Source of the DNA: Kaistella carnis
GTDB taxonomy: Bacteria; Bacteroidota; Bacteroidia; Flavobacteriales; Weeksellaceae
Length of the DNA stretch: 64,000 bases
Direction of reading: 5' to 3'
Assembly (NCBI RefSeq): GCF_003860585.1
Contig: NZ_CP034159.1
Coordinates: forward strand, 1,116,001 to 1,180,000
In this document: piece by piece, positions 1-9,453 of the stretch
Layout of the letters: each line of letters starts with the position of its first letter
How positions within the stretch are numbered: position 1 is the first letter of the stretch
The notes under the pieces: model-generated
Database searches by the model: none
What the model saw: only the letters and a program-made list of their open reading frames with translations
Told to the model about the DNA's origin: nothing
Translations under genes and position numbers: made by a program

Positions 1-296
1 CGCTGGAATATTTTATTATTCTGAGCTCTGTTTTGTTTAGTTTGGGTGTTTTGGGGGTTTTGATCCGCAAGAATGCCATTATTATTTTAGGATGTGTAGA
101 GTTAATGTTGAATTCTGTAAATCTTATGCTGGCAGCGTTTTCTTCTTATAAAGGAGACGGGAACGGGCAAATTCTGGTATTTTTCATCATGGTGGTTGCC
201 GCAGCAGAAGTTGCCGTAGGTTTAGCAATTATTGCCATGTTATACCGAAACACAAAGTCAGTAGACATCAGTATTTTTAATAAATTAAGAGGTTAA
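1..296 (+). CDS. nuoK: NADH-quinone oxidoreductase subunit K (5' end outside window)
   Basis: Small membrane subunit of complex I, part of the proton-translocating arm. The reading frame is open from the window edge (first full codon at base 3, reading LEYFIILSSVLFSLGVLG), so roughly ten N-terminal codons are missing. Three hydrophobic helices are visible, with the family's buried glutamates in GCVELMLNSVNL and VAAAEVAVGLAI. It lies 6 bp before nuoL, in the usual K-L-M-N order. A TTG at base 33 is an internal codon, not the start. Identification is secure. Confidence 0.93.
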   Translation, partial: LEYFIILSSVLFSLGVLGVLIRKNAIIILGCVELMLNSVNLMLAAFSSYKGDGNGQILVFFIMVVAAAEVAVGLAIIAMLYRNTKSVDISIFNKLRG

Positions 297-302
297 TAAA
301 GG

Positions 303-2198
303 ATGGAAAATTTAGTTTACGCAATTATACTTTTACCTCTTGCAGGATTTCTGATCAACGGATTATTCGGGAAAAAGCTTCCGAAGATGGTGGTTGGGAC
401 TTTGGCAACTGTAGTCGTATTTGCTTCATTTATCATTGCTTTGACTTTATTCTTAAAGTTTAACGCAGACTCTCAACCCGTTGTGGTTCGAGCATTTGAA
501 TGGTTCAGAGTGAATGGGATCCAGATTAATTTCGGCTTTCAGATCGACCAACTTTCCCTAATGATGATTATGATTATTACAGGAATCGGGTCGTTAATTC
601 ATTTATATTCTATTGGATATATGCATGAAGACGAAGGTTTTTATAAATTCTTCGCTTATCTGAATCTATTTATTTTCATGATGTTGCTTTTGGTTATGGG
701 AAGCAATTATCTAATTCTTTTTATTGGCTGGGAAGGTGTTGGATTATGTTCCTATCTGCTTATCGGATTCTGGTACAAAAACAAAGAATACGGCGCAGCA
801 GCAAGAAAAGCTTTTATCATGAACCGTATTGGTGACTTGGGAATGATCATTGGTATTCTGATGATCGCTTATCAAACCAATGCCATCGACTATCTTTCAG
901 TAGCACAAAACTCCGCAAAATTCGAATTGGATTCGACCATCATCATCTTTATTACAGCAAGTTTATTTATTGGAGCAGTTGGTAAATCGGCGCAGGTTCC
1001 ATTATTTACCTGGCTTCCTGATGCGATGGCTGGACCGACTCCGGTTTCCGCATTAATTCACGCTGCGACCATGGTAACTGCGGGTATTTATTTGGTAGTT
1101 CGTTCAAACTTTTTATTCTCTTTGGCACCAACAACGTTGGAAGGAATTCTCTTTATCGGCTTGCTAACTGCTTTGGTTGCTGCCTTTATTGGTCTTCGCC
1201 AAAATGATATTAAAAAAGTGTTGGCCTACTCTACTGTTTCTCAGTTAGGATTTATGTTTGTAGCAGTTGGCGTTGGAGCTTACACAACTGCGATGTTCCA
1301 CTTGATGACGCATGCATTCTTCAAAGCCTTGTTATTCTTAGGATCAGGGTCTGTAATTCATGCGATGAGCGGCGAACAGGATATGAGATTAATGGGTGGT
1401 TTAAAGAAAAAAATTCCAATTACCCATATCACCTTTTTGATTGGAACCTTGGCAATTTCAGGATTTCCCTTCCTTTCAGGGATGATCTCTAAAGATGAAA
1501 TTCTAACCAGTGCGTTCGGAAAAAATCCATTTATCTGGCTAGTTTTATTTGCAATTGCAGCCATGACGGCAATTTATATGTTTAGAGCGTATTATTTAAC
1601 CTTTCACGGTGAGTTCCGAGGAACGAAAGAACAGGAAAATCACCTTCACGAAAGTCCTTTAAATATGACTTTACCACTTATGGTTTTAGCCGTCCTGTCG
1701 ATTGTTGGAGGATTTATTAATCTGCCTCATTTTATTGGACATGGCGAATACGCCAAACTGGGCGACTGGTTAAAAACAATTTATGTTTACGATCTTGAAT
1801 CGGCTGAAGTGCCTTTGGCTACAGAAATGATCTTGCTTGGCTTAACGGTTCTGATGTTCTTTGTAGTATGGTTTATGGTGAAGAGAATTTACGTGGACAA
1901 GAAAAAAATGGCCTTACCGGAAGAAAATTATACCGGTTGGGAAAGACTTTCTAACAGAAAATTATATATCGATGAATTGAACAACGCTACGTTTGTAAAG
2001 TTTATTGAGGGTCTTGGCGTTGGCGGCAATATGTTTGACAAAGGCGTTCTTAAAAGATTTGTAGACTATATCGGTACTGGTGCTGAAGACTCCGGTCGTG
2101 CAGCAAAACGACTTCAAAACGGAAATGTAGAGAATTATGTTCTCATCATGTCTTTGGCCATAGGAATTATTTTAATTGTTAACTTTATATTACAATAG
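303..2198 (+). CDS. nuoL: NADH-quinone oxidoreductase subunit L
   Basis: Antiporter-like subunit of complex I (631 aa, normal length) that carries the long lateral helix linking the proton channels. About 16 membrane segments are visible. The core motif LFIGWEGVGLCSYLLIGFWY (about residues 140-160) and the stretch around GAVGKSAQVPLFTWLPDAM (about 225-245) are diagnostic of NuoL. Starts ATG at 303, 6 bp after nuoK; nuoM begins 3 bp after its stop, so the genes are surely co-transcribed. No oddities. Confidence 0.97.
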   Translation: MENLVYAIILLPLAGFLINGLFGKKLPKMVVGTLATVVVFASFIIALTLFLKFNADSQPVVVRAFEWFRVNGIQINFGFQIDQLSLMMIMIITGIGSLIHLYSIGYMHEDEGFYKFFAYLNLFIFMMLLLVMGSNYLILFIGWEGVGLCSYLLIGFWYKNKEYGAAARKAFIMNRIGDLGMIIGILMIAYQTNAIDYLSVAQNSAKFELDSTIIIFITASLFIGAVGKSAQVPLFTWLPDAMAGPTPVSALIHAATMVTAGIYLVVRSNFLFSLAPTTLEGILFIGLLTALVAAFIGLRQNDIKKVLAYSTVSQLGFMFVAVGVGAYTTAMFHLMTHAFFKALLFLGSGSVIHAMSGEQDMRLMGGLKKKIPITHITFLIGTLAISGFPFLSGMISKDEILTSAFGKNPFIWLVLFAIAAMTAIYMFRAYYLTFHGEFRGTKEQENHLHESPLNMTLPLMVLAVLSIVGGFINLPHFIGHGEYAKLGDWLKTIYVYDLESAEVPLATEMILLGLTVLMFFVVWFMVKRIYVDKKKMALPEENYTGWERLSNRKLYIDELNNATFVKFIEGLGVGGNMFDKGVLKRFVDYIGTGAEDSGRAAKRLQNGNVENYVLIMSLAIGIILIVNFILQ

Positions 2199-2201
2199 TA
2201 A

Positions 2202-3695
2202 ATGTCATATCTATTATTAACATTACTACTATTACCTCTTGTAGGTTCAGGATTGGTGTTCGCGTGGAAGAATCCCGCAAGTAAATATCTAGCATTGGGA
2301 GTTGCATTTGCACAAATGTTCCTTACCTTTTATATGCTTTCGAATTTCGATTTTAAACCTACTGTTGATGGGGTTTTGCAGTACGAGATCAATTATCCGT
2401 GGTCCAATTATATCAAGAGTAATCTGCATTTTGGGATTGATGGGATGAGTATGTTGATGTTGTTATTAACCAACATTTTAACACCGCTTATCATTCTTTC
2501 ATCTTTCAATGAAAAACCGGGGTACCGAAATACCTTCTACGGATTGATTCTTTTGATGCAATTTGGTTTAGTTGGTGTTTTCACTTCTTTAGATGGTTTG
2601 TTATTCTACATCTTCTGGGAAGTTACCTTAATCCCGATCTGGTTAATCGCGGGAATCTGGGGACAGGAAAATAAAAAAATTCAGTTTACTACACGGTTCT
2701 TTGTATACACGTTTGTTGGCTCTCTGTTCATGTTGATCGGACTCATTTTCGTTTATACCCATTCAGCCTCATTTGCACTGACTGATTTATACAATGCTGA
2801 TCTGAATCTTTCAGAACAAACCGTTATATTTTGGTTTATCTTCTTTGCTTTTGCAGTAAAGTTACCGATATTCCCTTTCCATACTTGGCAGCCGGACACT
2901 TATACCTATTCACCAACACAAGGCTCTATGCTACTTTCGGGGATTATGCTGAAGATGGCGGTTTATGGATTGTTAAGATATCTATTACCCATAACTCCGG
3001 CTCCGATTTTGGGAATTTCCGGACAGATTGTATTGGTTTTAGCAATTATAGGAATTGTACATGGCGCGCTGATCGCTATAATTCAAAATGATTCAAAACG
3101 ACTCATCGCTTACTCCTCGTTATCTCACGTAGGTTTAATGACTGCGGGAATTATGGCTTCTGCAATTTTAACCGTGAAAGGAACTTTAATGATTGAAGGT
3201 GCAGAAGGTGCGTTAGTTCAAGCTTTTGCGCACGGGATTAATGTTGTTGGATTATTTTACTGTGCTGATATTCTTTACAAAAGATTCAAAACACGCGATA
3301 TTCGCCAAATGGGTGGTCTAGCGAAAGTAGCTCCTAAATTTGCTGTTTTATTTATGGTGATTTTATTAGGATCCATCGCACTTCCCTTAACCAATGGTTT
3401 CGTGGGAGAATTTATACTCATCAAATCAATCTTCGACTATAGTGTTCTTGCCGCAGTAATCGCCGGACTAACGATGATCTTCTCTTCCGTTTATCTTTTC
3501 AGATTTTATGGAAAAGCGATGTTCGGGCCAGGCGATGAACGAGTGTTAGAAAGTTCCGGAGATTTATCAGGAGTTGAATTCTCAGTCCTAGCAAGCTTAG
3601 CAGTTTTCGTGATCATACTGGGAATTTTCCCTCAGCCTATGATTGAAATGGTAAGCAGTTCACTGAAGTTTATTTTCACTTCAATGATGAATTAA
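2202..3695 (+). CDS. nuoM: NADH-quinone oxidoreductase subunit M
   Basis: Second antiporter-like proton-pumping subunit of complex I (497 aa, about 14 membrane segments). The catalytic glutamate lies in LLFYIFWEVTLIPIWLIAG (about residues 130-148) and the NuoM signature VKLPIFPFHTWQPDTYTYSP follows near residue 220, with the broken-helix lysines of the pump. Starts at ATG 2202 right after nuoL. An 83-bp spacer with no clear terminator separates it from nuoN. Confidence 0.97.
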   Translation: MSYLLLTLLLLPLVGSGLVFAWKNPASKYLALGVAFAQMFLTFYMLSNFDFKPTVDGVLQYEINYPWSNYIKSNLHFGIDGMSMLMLLLTNILTPLIILSSFNEKPGYRNTFYGLILLMQFGLVGVFTSLDGLLFYIFWEVTLIPIWLIAGIWGQENKKIQFTTRFFVYTFVGSLFMLIGLIFVYTHSASFALTDLYNADLNLSEQTVIFWFIFFAFAVKLPIFPFHTWQPDTYTYSPTQGSMLLSGIMLKMAVYGLLRYLLPITPAPILGISGQIVLVLAIIGIVHGALIAIIQNDSKRLIAYSSLSHVGLMTAGIMASAILTVKGTLMIEGAEGALVQAFAHGINVVGLFYCADILYKRFKTRDIRQMGGLAKVAPKFAVLFMVILLGSIALPLTNGFVGEFILIKSIFDYSVLAAVIAGLTMIFSSVYLFRFYGKAMFGPGDERVLESSGDLSGVEFSVLASLAVFVIILGIFPQPMIEMVSSSLKFIFTSMMN

Positions 3696-3778
3696 GAAAA
3701 ATTAATAATTAAGAAATAAAGAGATCGAGATCCGGTGAAAACTAAATCTCAAATCTATAAATCTCAAATATATATTCA

Positions 3779-5158
3779 ATGAGCGTTTTAATAATTATAT
3801 TCCTTACCGCAGTTGCTGCTCTGTTTGCAGGAGTTTTCGAACAGGGAAAATTTTCCAGATATATCGGTATTCTGGGATTGATGATTGCTTTCTATGTCAG
3901 TTTCTTACCGGAACTTTCATTCTTTAGTCAATATCAACACATGTATGAATTTGGAGCCAACGCAGCCTTATTCACCAGAATCGCCATTGTAACAACGGTG
4001 CTCCTCTTCTTTATCGCTGGATTTGCTTTTAGTAATCACCGAAATCACCAGTCAGAATTATATGCCTTAATGTTATTCTCTCTTTCTGGAGGCGTGGTTT
4101 TATTTGGATTCCAAAACTTGGTTACTTTGTTTTTAGGAATCGAAATCCTTTCTATTCCATTATATGTTTTAGCAGGAAGTAACAAAACCGATTTACGTTC
4201 GAATGAAGCTTCAATAAAGTATTTCCTGATGGGAGCATTCGCTACAGGATTTCTATTATTCGGAGTTGCCTTAATCTACGGAAGCAGCGGAAGTTTTGAT
4301 TTGTATAAGATCCACGAATTTGCAGTGAATGATCCGAAGAACTTAATGTTCAATTTGGGAGCAGTTTTAATGTTAGTTGCTTTAGCCTTTAAAGTCTCTT
4401 TAGCGCCGTTCCACATGTGGAGTCCGGATGTGTATCAAGGTTCACCTTCACTCATCACGGCATTTATGATGTCGGTTGTGAAGATTTCAGCTTTCTTCGC
4501 TTTCTTCAAATTAATGACTATTGGCTTCATCGGAATTACCGGAGAATGGATTAATATCATTGGTGTACTAATTATCATCACTTTATTCCTGGCGAATGTA
4601 ATGGGTCTTGCTCAAAGCAACGCAAAAAGAATGTTGGCCTATTCTTCCGTTTCTCACGTTGGATATTTATCCTTAATTTTTTACGGAATGAACAGTCTGT
4701 CAAGTTATAATTTGGCTTTCTATTTATTCGCGTATTCATTAGCCACAGTTGGTGTAATGATGTGTTTGATCTGGGTAGAAAAACTGAAAAGAGAAACTTC
4801 CTACAATGCCTTTAAAGGTTTAGCTCACACCGAACCAATCTTGGCAGTGACAGCTACAGTGTCATTATTATCAATGGCTGGGATTCCGTTAACTGCAGGT
4901 TTCATGGGGAAATTTGCGATCTTCGCCCAGGCGATTGACAAATCACCCTTCTTGGTTTTAGTCGCTGTTTTAGGATCAGCAATCTCAATTGCCTATTACT
5001 TACGATTAATTATGGCGATGTTTTTCCCTAAAGAAAGCAGTTTCAAAACTTCAGAAAAAGTTTCTTTAACTTACAATATCGTTTCGGTCTTCATTATCTT
5101 AGCTTTAGTCGCAATGGGTGTTTTCCCCGATTTGTTTGCGAAACAGTTTGGATTGTAG
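3779..5158 (+). CDS. nuoN: NADH-quinone oxidoreductase subunit N
   Basis: Third antiporter-like subunit of complex I (459 aa). The glutamate motif LVTLFLGIEILSIPLYVLAG (about residues 113-132) and KVSLAPFHMWSPDVYQGSP (about 205-223) mark the Oxidored_q1 domain of NuoN. It ends the operon: a strong rho-independent terminator follows about 20 bp after the stop. The spacer before it repeats the phrase aatctcaaa but has no promoter I can defend. Confidence 0.96.
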   Translation: MSVLIIIFLTAVAALFAGVFEQGKFSRYIGILGLMIAFYVSFLPELSFFSQYQHMYEFGANAALFTRIAIVTTVLLFFIAGFAFSNHRNHQSELYALMLFSLSGGVVLFGFQNLVTLFLGIEILSIPLYVLAGSNKTDLRSNEASIKYFLMGAFATGFLLFGVALIYGSSGSFDLYKIHEFAVNDPKNLMFNLGAVLMLVALAFKVSLAPFHMWSPDVYQGSPSLITAFMMSVVKISAFFAFFKLMTIGFIGITGEWINIIGVLIIITLFLANVMGLAQSNAKRMLAYSSVSHVGYLSLIFYGMNSLSSYNLAFYLFAYSLATVGVMMCLIWVEKLKRETSYNAFKGLAHTEPILAVTATVSLLSMAGIPLTAGFMGKFAIFAQAIDKSPFLVLVAVLGSAISIAYYLRLIMAMFFPKESSFKTSEKVSLTYNIVSVFIILALVAMGVFPDLFAKQFGL

Positions 5159-5178
5159 TTAACTTTTTTAAATATATT

Positions 5179-5210
5179 AAAAACGCATTTCTTTCGATTT
5201 GCGTTTTTTT
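5179..5210 (+). terminator. rho-independent terminator of the nuo operon
   Basis: Arms aaacgca (5181-5187) and tgcgttt (5200-5206) around a 12-nt loop, flanked by A-rich and T-rich runs. Lies just after nuoN. Confidence 0.85.
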
Positions 5211-5221
5211 ATAAATAAGAT

Positions 5222-5237
5222 TTAATCATTTGATTAA
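5222..5237. promoter_or_regulatory. palindrome, candidate TetR-family operator
   Basis: Perfect inverted repeat ttaatca-tt-tgattaa located 54 bp upstream of the TetR-family gene; a second half-site aatcaaa lies at 5250-5256. Dyads of this size between promoter and start are typical autoregulatory sites of TetR proteins. AT-rich palindromes arise easily by chance, so this is inference. Confidence 0.4.
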
Positions 5238-5290
5238 TTCATTTGTTTAAATCAAAAAATTAATGTTAACTTTACTTAAGAATTTAAAAC

Positions 5291-5887
5291 ATGAATACCG
5301 AAGAACTTTCAACAGAAGATAAAATCCTGATCGCTGCCTCCAAAGTTTTTACTGAAAAAGGATTCTCAGGAACGCGAACACGTGACATTGCAGAGGAAGC
5401 CGGAATTAATTTGGCTCTTCTCAATTACTATTTTCGAACCAAAGAAAAACTGTTCGAACAAGTAATGAAAGTGAAAATCGTTTTACTATTTGGACAAATC
5501 ATTCCCATCGTGACAAATGAGAAAACGTCTTTAGATGAAAAAATAGATTTAGCAAGTGCAAAGTATTTTGACATTTTAACCAAGAATCCAAACCTTCCGA
5601 TTTTTGTTTTAAGTGAAATTCAGAAGAAAACCTCGGATGTGAAATCAATTCTTCCTTTTGAAAAAGTATTGAATAATTCCTATTTAATGAAACAAATTAA
5701 AGAAAGAAAGCCCGACGTTAATCCTTTTCACTTTTTGTTGAATTTTCTAAGCATGACGGTTTTTCCCTTTTTAGGAAAACCCATTCTTCAATCATTCGAT
5801 TTAATGAATGATGATGAATTTCAAAAATTTGTAGAAGAAAGAAAAACCATGGTTCCAATGTGGATCAAGATGATGCTAAACTCTTAG
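5291..5887 (+). CDS. TetR/AcrR-family transcriptional regulator (CecR-like position)
   Basis: 198-aa DNA-binding repressor. The N-terminal helix-turn-helix is clear: ILIAASKVFTEKGFSGTRTR followed by DIAEEAGINLALLNYYFRTK and EKLFEQV (residues 12-60). The C-terminal ligand domain is unassigned. It lies directly upstream of an ABC-2 exporter operon on the same strand, the arrangement of E. coli cecR (ybiH) before ybhGFSR, so it probably represses that operon and itself. An AT-rich palindrome at 5222-5237 is a candidate operator. The inducer is unknown. Confidence 0.88.
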   Translation: MNTEELSTEDKILIAASKVFTEKGFSGTRTRDIAEEAGINLALLNYYFRTKEKLFEQVMKVKIVLLFGQIIPIVTNEKTSLDEKIDLASAKYFDILTKNPNLPIFVLSEIQKKTSDVKSILPFEKVLNNSYLMKQIKERKPDVNPFHFLLNFLSMTVFPFLGKPILQSFDLMNDDEFQKFVEERKTMVPMWIKMMLNS

Positions 5888-5999
5888 CGAGCATTGCTAA
5901 GTGAAATCGAAGATTCGACGAAGTCAAACGCCTTTGCGTTCGTAATTAGTTTCATAATAATTAAAGAATCTTACGCCCTTTGCGTTTAAATTAATTCAA
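5888..5999. repeat. spacer with short dispersed repeats
   Basis: 112 bp between the TetR gene and the TolC-like gene. Holds a small hairpin tagc...gcta (about 5885-5899), one copy of ttcgacgaagtcaa (5914-5927, repeated exactly at 45113-45126), and two ctttgcgtt phrases near 5930 and 5979. No ORF. Confidence 0.5.
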
Positions 6000-7247
6000 A
6001 TGAAAATTTTAAAATACCTTTTCCTTCTCCTCTTCTTCTCCGGCAATGCCCAGACATTGACTTTAGAAGAATGTTACGATTTGGCCAAACAAAATTCTCC
6101 GCTCATTAAAAGGCACGATCTCATTGCGAAGACCAAAGAATACAATTTGGAAAATGCAGCAAAAGGCTGGCTTCCTCAAATCCAGATTGTGGGACAGGCC
6201 ACTTATCAAAATGATGTCATTCAGTTCCCGATTCAACTACCAAATATGACGATTGAACCCTTGAGTAAAGATCAGTATAAAGTCTATGCCGATGTTCAGC
6301 AAAATATTTACGACGGCGGAATGATTGCCAATCAAAAGAAAATGGCCATCATCAATTCTGAAATAGAACTCCAAAAAACTGAAGTCGAAACCGATCAGTT
6401 AGAAATGAGAATCAACCAAATTTATTTTGGAATTTTACAAACCGATGAACAACTCCAACAAACAGAATTAACGAAATCCGACTTATCAAGCGGGCTGAAA
6501 AAAGCCGAAGCACAATTAGAAAACGGCGTTATCTTTAGAAGTAATATTGATGTTTTGAAAGCACAAATCGACAATCTCGAACAAAAACAATTGGAACTTC
6601 AATCCACGAAAAAAAGTTTCCTGCAAATGCTTTCTCTTTTCATTAATAAGAATATTGACGAAAATACGACTTTAGTAAAACCAGAAAAAATCTTAATACA
6701 AGATGAAAATAAACGTGCAGAACTGAAACTCTTTGATTTGCAAAAACAAGGTTTAGAACAGCAGAAAGCAAATATCAACTCGAAAAACCTTCCAAAACTC
6801 GGAGCCTTCTTTCAAGGTGGTTATGGAAAACCCGGTTTCAATATGTTGAAAAATGAATTCGATCTTTTCTACATCGGTGGTTTGCGTTTAAACATTCCAA
6901 TTTCGGGATTTTACACCAGGAAAAATGATTTGGCTTTGGTCGAAACCCAACAACAGGAAATCGATGTTCAGAAAGAAAACTTCCTTTTTAATCAACAGTT
7001 TCAAACCATTCAGAACAACAGCGACCTCGATAAAATCCAGCAATTGATTAATAAGGACAATGAACTCATCGAGTTACGTGAAAGCATTAAGAAAGCTTCT
7101 TTAGCCCAACTGGAAAACGGTGTTATTACCACCAATGATTATCTGCGCGAAGCAAATGAACTCGACCGTGCAAAAAATCAAAAAATCATCCACGAGATCC
7201 AGTATCTTTTAACACAGTATAATCTAAAAGCGCAACTTAATCAATAG
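6000..7247 (+). CDS. TolC-family outer membrane efflux protein
   Basis: 415-aa secreted channel. Signal peptide (residues 1-17, ending SGNAQ) is followed by the OEP-domain opening LTLEECYDLAKQNSPLIKRH. Two long coiled-coil regions rich in Q/E/K/N (about 130-200 and 320-400) flank short strand regions with aromatic residues, the internally repeated TolC layout. It is the outer-membrane exit duct for the exporter genes that follow. The TAG stop is embedded in the first unit of a heptanucleotide repeat. Confidence 0.9.
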   Translation: MKILKYLFLLLFFSGNAQTLTLEECYDLAKQNSPLIKRHDLIAKTKEYNLENAAKGWLPQIQIVGQATYQNDVIQFPIQLPNMTIEPLSKDQYKVYADVQQNIYDGGMIANQKKMAIINSEIELQKTEVETDQLEMRINQIYFGILQTDEQLQQTELTKSDLSSGLKKAEAQLENGVIFRSNIDVLKAQIDNLEQKQLELQSTKKSFLQMLSLFINKNIDENTTLVKPEKILIQDENKRAELKLFDLQKQGLEQQKANINSKNLPKLGAFFQGGYGKPGFNMLKNEFDLFYIGGLRLNIPISGFYTRKNDLALVETQQQEIDVQKENFLFNQQFQTIQNNSDLDKIQQLINKDNELIELRESIKKASLAQLENGVITTNDYLREANELDRAKNQKIIHEIQYLLTQYNLKAQLNQ

Positions 7248-7257
7248 TTGACAGGTA

Positions 7258-7292
7258 ATAGTTGATAGTTGATAGTTGATAGTTGATAGTTG
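7258..7292 (+). repeat. 5 tandem copies of the heptamer atagttg
   Basis: Five uninterrupted 7-bp units after the TolC-like gene; a degenerate earlier copy overlaps its stop codon (7244-7251). Reverse-complement arrays of the same heptamer occur at 8467-8522 and 10466-10493 in this operon. Confidence 0.9.
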
Positions 7293-7327
7293 AAAATTAA
7301 ATAAAGAACTCTTTTAAAAAACTTCTG

Positions 7328-8299
7328 ATGAAAAAATATATTTTACTTGCAGCCCTACTTTCCCTCGCTGCCTGCAATAACTCAAATAATTCCTACGATG
7401 CGTCGGGAACTTTCGAAGCCGACGAACTGATGGTCACTGCCAAAGCCAATGGAACTATTCTGCAACTCAATGTAGAAGAAGGTCAGCAATTGTCACTCAA
7501 TGAAAAAGTCGGCGAAATAGATCCTAAAAATGTAGAACTTCAAAAGGAACAGATTATCGCAAGCATGGATGCGATTGAGCAAAAAACGAATTCTGCTCTT
7601 CCGCAAATTCAGGTTTTGCAAACCCAGATTTCCGGCCAATCTGCAAATGTTTCCGTTTTACAGGAACAACTTCAAAATGCAATTCGGGAAAGAAACAGAA
7701 CTGCAAATTTAGTGGCCAAAGATGCCGCAACAAAAAAGCAACTCGATGATGCGAATGGACAAATAAAAGTGATTCAGAAACAGATTGCTGCGGCTCAAAG
7801 TCAGTTGAATATTTTACAGCAACAGATTTCCACCACCAAAGAAAATGTCTCAATTCAAAACCGCGCGATTCTAAGTGAAAGAAAACCAACCGAGAAAAAG
7901 GTGGAGCAAATCGATGAACAGTTAAAAAATTACACGATTGAAAGTCCGATTTCCGGAATGGTTTTAACGAAATATCTAAATCAAGGTGAGTTTGCCACCG
8001 TTGGAAAACCTATTTTCAAAATGGCAAATTTAGAGGTAATGACTTTAAAAACCTTTGTAACAGGAGATCAACTGCCCCAAATAAAAATCGGACAACAAGT
8101 GAAAGTCCTGATCGATGCAGGAGAAGGAAAAACGAAAGAACTTCCCGGAACAATTTACTGGATCAGTTCAAAAGCCGAGTTTACCCCGAAAACCATTCAA
8201 ACCAAAAACGAACGAGCCAATTTAGTTTACGCCGTAAAAATCCACGTCAAAAATGATGGCTACCTCAAAATCGGAATGTACGGCGACGTGAAATTTTAA
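7328..8299 (+). CDS. HlyD/YbhG-type periplasmic adaptor lipoprotein
   Basis: 323-aa membrane fusion protein joining the inner-membrane ABC exporter to the TolC-like channel. The N-terminus is a lipoprotein signal with lipobox LAAC (Cys16), so it is probably lipid-anchored. A biotinyl-lipoyl half motif (NGTILQLNVEEGQQL, about 41-55) precedes a coiled-coil hairpin rich in Q (about 75-195), the second half motif (SPISGMVLTKYLNQGEFATV, about 213-232), then a beta-barrel adaptor domain. Matches E. coli YbhG in size and gene position. Confidence 0.9.
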   Translation: MKKYILLAALLSLAACNNSNNSYDASGTFEADELMVTAKANGTILQLNVEEGQQLSLNEKVGEIDPKNVELQKEQIIASMDAIEQKTNSALPQIQVLQTQISGQSANVSVLQEQLQNAIRERNRTANLVAKDAATKKQLDDANGQIKVIQKQIAAAQSQLNILQQQISTTKENVSIQNRAILSERKPTEKKVEQIDEQLKNYTIESPISGMVLTKYLNQGEFATVGKPIFKMANLEVMTLKTFVTGDQLPQIKIGQQVKVLIDAGEGKTKELPGTIYWISSKAEFTPKTIQTKNERANLVYAVKIHVKNDGYLKIGMYGDVKF

Positions 8300-8438
8300 A
8301 ATAAAAAAAACGAAAGAATTCAACCACAAAGTCACAAAAGATTAAGGGAAATTATTGGAAATAAAAGATCACAAAATGGAGAGATATAAACACTCAAACT
8401 TTTACGGTCTTTTGATTAACTAAAAAATTGCAGTTAAC

Positions 8439-8463
8439 TTTTGTCTCTTTTGCGGTAAAAAAT
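8439..8463 (+). repeat. dispersed repeat, tcttttgcggtaaaaaa family
   Basis: 21 bases (8443-8463) are identical to 47220-47240, 39 kb away. Related degenerate copies lie at 46598-46656 and, inverted, at 46520-46543. It sits in the 229-bp spacer before the first ATPase gene, behind a cacaaagtcacaaaag phrase (about 8323-8338). Confidence 0.8.
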
Positions 8464-8466
8464 CCT

Positions 8467-8522
8467 TCAACTGTTAACTGTTAACCGTCAACTATCAACT
8501 GTCAACTGTCAACTTTCAACTA
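8467..8522 (+). repeat. 8 tandem heptamers (tcaactg type)
   Basis: Eight consecutive 7-bp units: tcaactg, ttaactg, ttaaccg, tcaacta, tcaactg, tcaactg, tcaactt, tcaacta. The array ends 6 bp before the ATG of the first ATPase gene, so it occupies the ribosome-binding region. It is the reverse complement of the 7258-7292 array. Confidence 0.9.
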
Positions 8523-8528
8523 AAAAAA

Positions 8529-9452
8529 ATGAAATCAATCATCGTCAACAATCTCACCAAAACCTACGGCAAGCTAACTGAAAAAGTACTTGCAGTGGAC
8601 GACGTGAGTTTCGACGTGAATCCTGGAGAAATTTTCGGATTGATTGGACCCGATGGTGCAGGGAAAACTTCCATCTTTAGAATGTTGACTACAGTACTGC
8701 TACCCGATTTCGGTTCCGCTTCAATTGAAGGTTTTGATATGGTCAAAGATTATAAAGAAATTCGGAAGATTTTGGGTTACATGCCGGGACGTTTTTCACT
8801 CTATCAGGATTTAACGATTGAAGAAAATCTGGAATTTTTTGCCAGCGTTTTTAATACAACCATAGCAAAAAACTATGATTTGATCAAAGACATCTATATT
8901 CAAATTGAACCTTTTAAAGATCGCAGAGCCGGAAAATTATCAGGCGGAATGAAACAGAAACTCGCATTATGTTGCGCCTTAATTCACAAGCCGAAAGTTT
9001 TATTTCTGGATGAACCAACCACAGGAGTTGATCCCGTTTCGAGAAAAGAATTCTGGGAAATGCTCCAGCGTTTAAAGTTACAGGGAATCACAATGGTCGT
9101 CGCCACACCATATATGGATGAAGCGGCTTTGTGTGACCGAATTGCTTTAATGCAACACGGAAAAATTCTTTCAATCAATACGCCGAAAAACATCAGCAAT
9201 TCCTATCCTGACTTACTTTTCGAAGTGAAAGCCGGCCGAACTGCAAATGTTTTGCGTGCTTTGGAAAACTTTGACCAAAAGAAAAATGTCTATGCGTACG
9301 GGGAATTTGTGCATTTAAGTGTGGAACTAAATGAAAATTTCAAAATCGAAAACATTACAGAATATTTGAAAAAAGAAGGATTTGAAAATATTGAAATTAA
9401 TCTCATCAAAGCCAGTATAGAAGACAGTTTTATTCGCTTATTATCCAATTAA
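8529..9452 (+). CDS. ABC transporter ATPase, N-half of a split YbhF
   Basis: 307-aa cytoplasmic ATPase. Walker A is GPDGAGKTS, with Asp where Asn is usual; Q-loop in GYMPGRFSLYQDL; signature LSGGMKQK; Walker B VLFLDEPTTGVDP. The H-loop position reads VVATPYMDEA with Pro where His is expected, so this nucleotide site may be weak. Residues about 225-307 form an extra C-terminal domain. In E. coli the two ATPases are one fused protein (YbhF); here the partner gene starts 1 bp after the stop. Confidence 0.92.
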   Translation: MKSIIVNNLTKTYGKLTEKVLAVDDVSFDVNPGEIFGLIGPDGAGKTSIFRMLTTVLLPDFGSASIEGFDMVKDYKEIRKILGYMPGRFSLYQDLTIEENLEFFASVFNTTIAKNYDLIKDIYIQIEPFKDRRAGKLSGGMKQKLALCCALIHKPKVLFLDEPTTGVDPVSRKEFWEMLQRLKLQGITMVVATPYMDEAALCDRIALMQHGKILSINTPKNISNSYPDLLFEVKAGRTANVLRALENFDQKKNVYAYGEFVHLSVELNENFKIENITEYLKKEGFENIEINLIKASIEDSFIRLLSN

Positions 9453-9453
9453 C

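Noticed and set aside
7258..7292. Short tandem repeats as a possible CRISPR
   Set aside because: Seven-bp uninterrupted units with no spacers and no cas genes.
8564..9199. Minus-strand ORFs opposite the ATPase genes
   Set aside because: Shadows of the strongly conserved plus-strand ATPase motifs.
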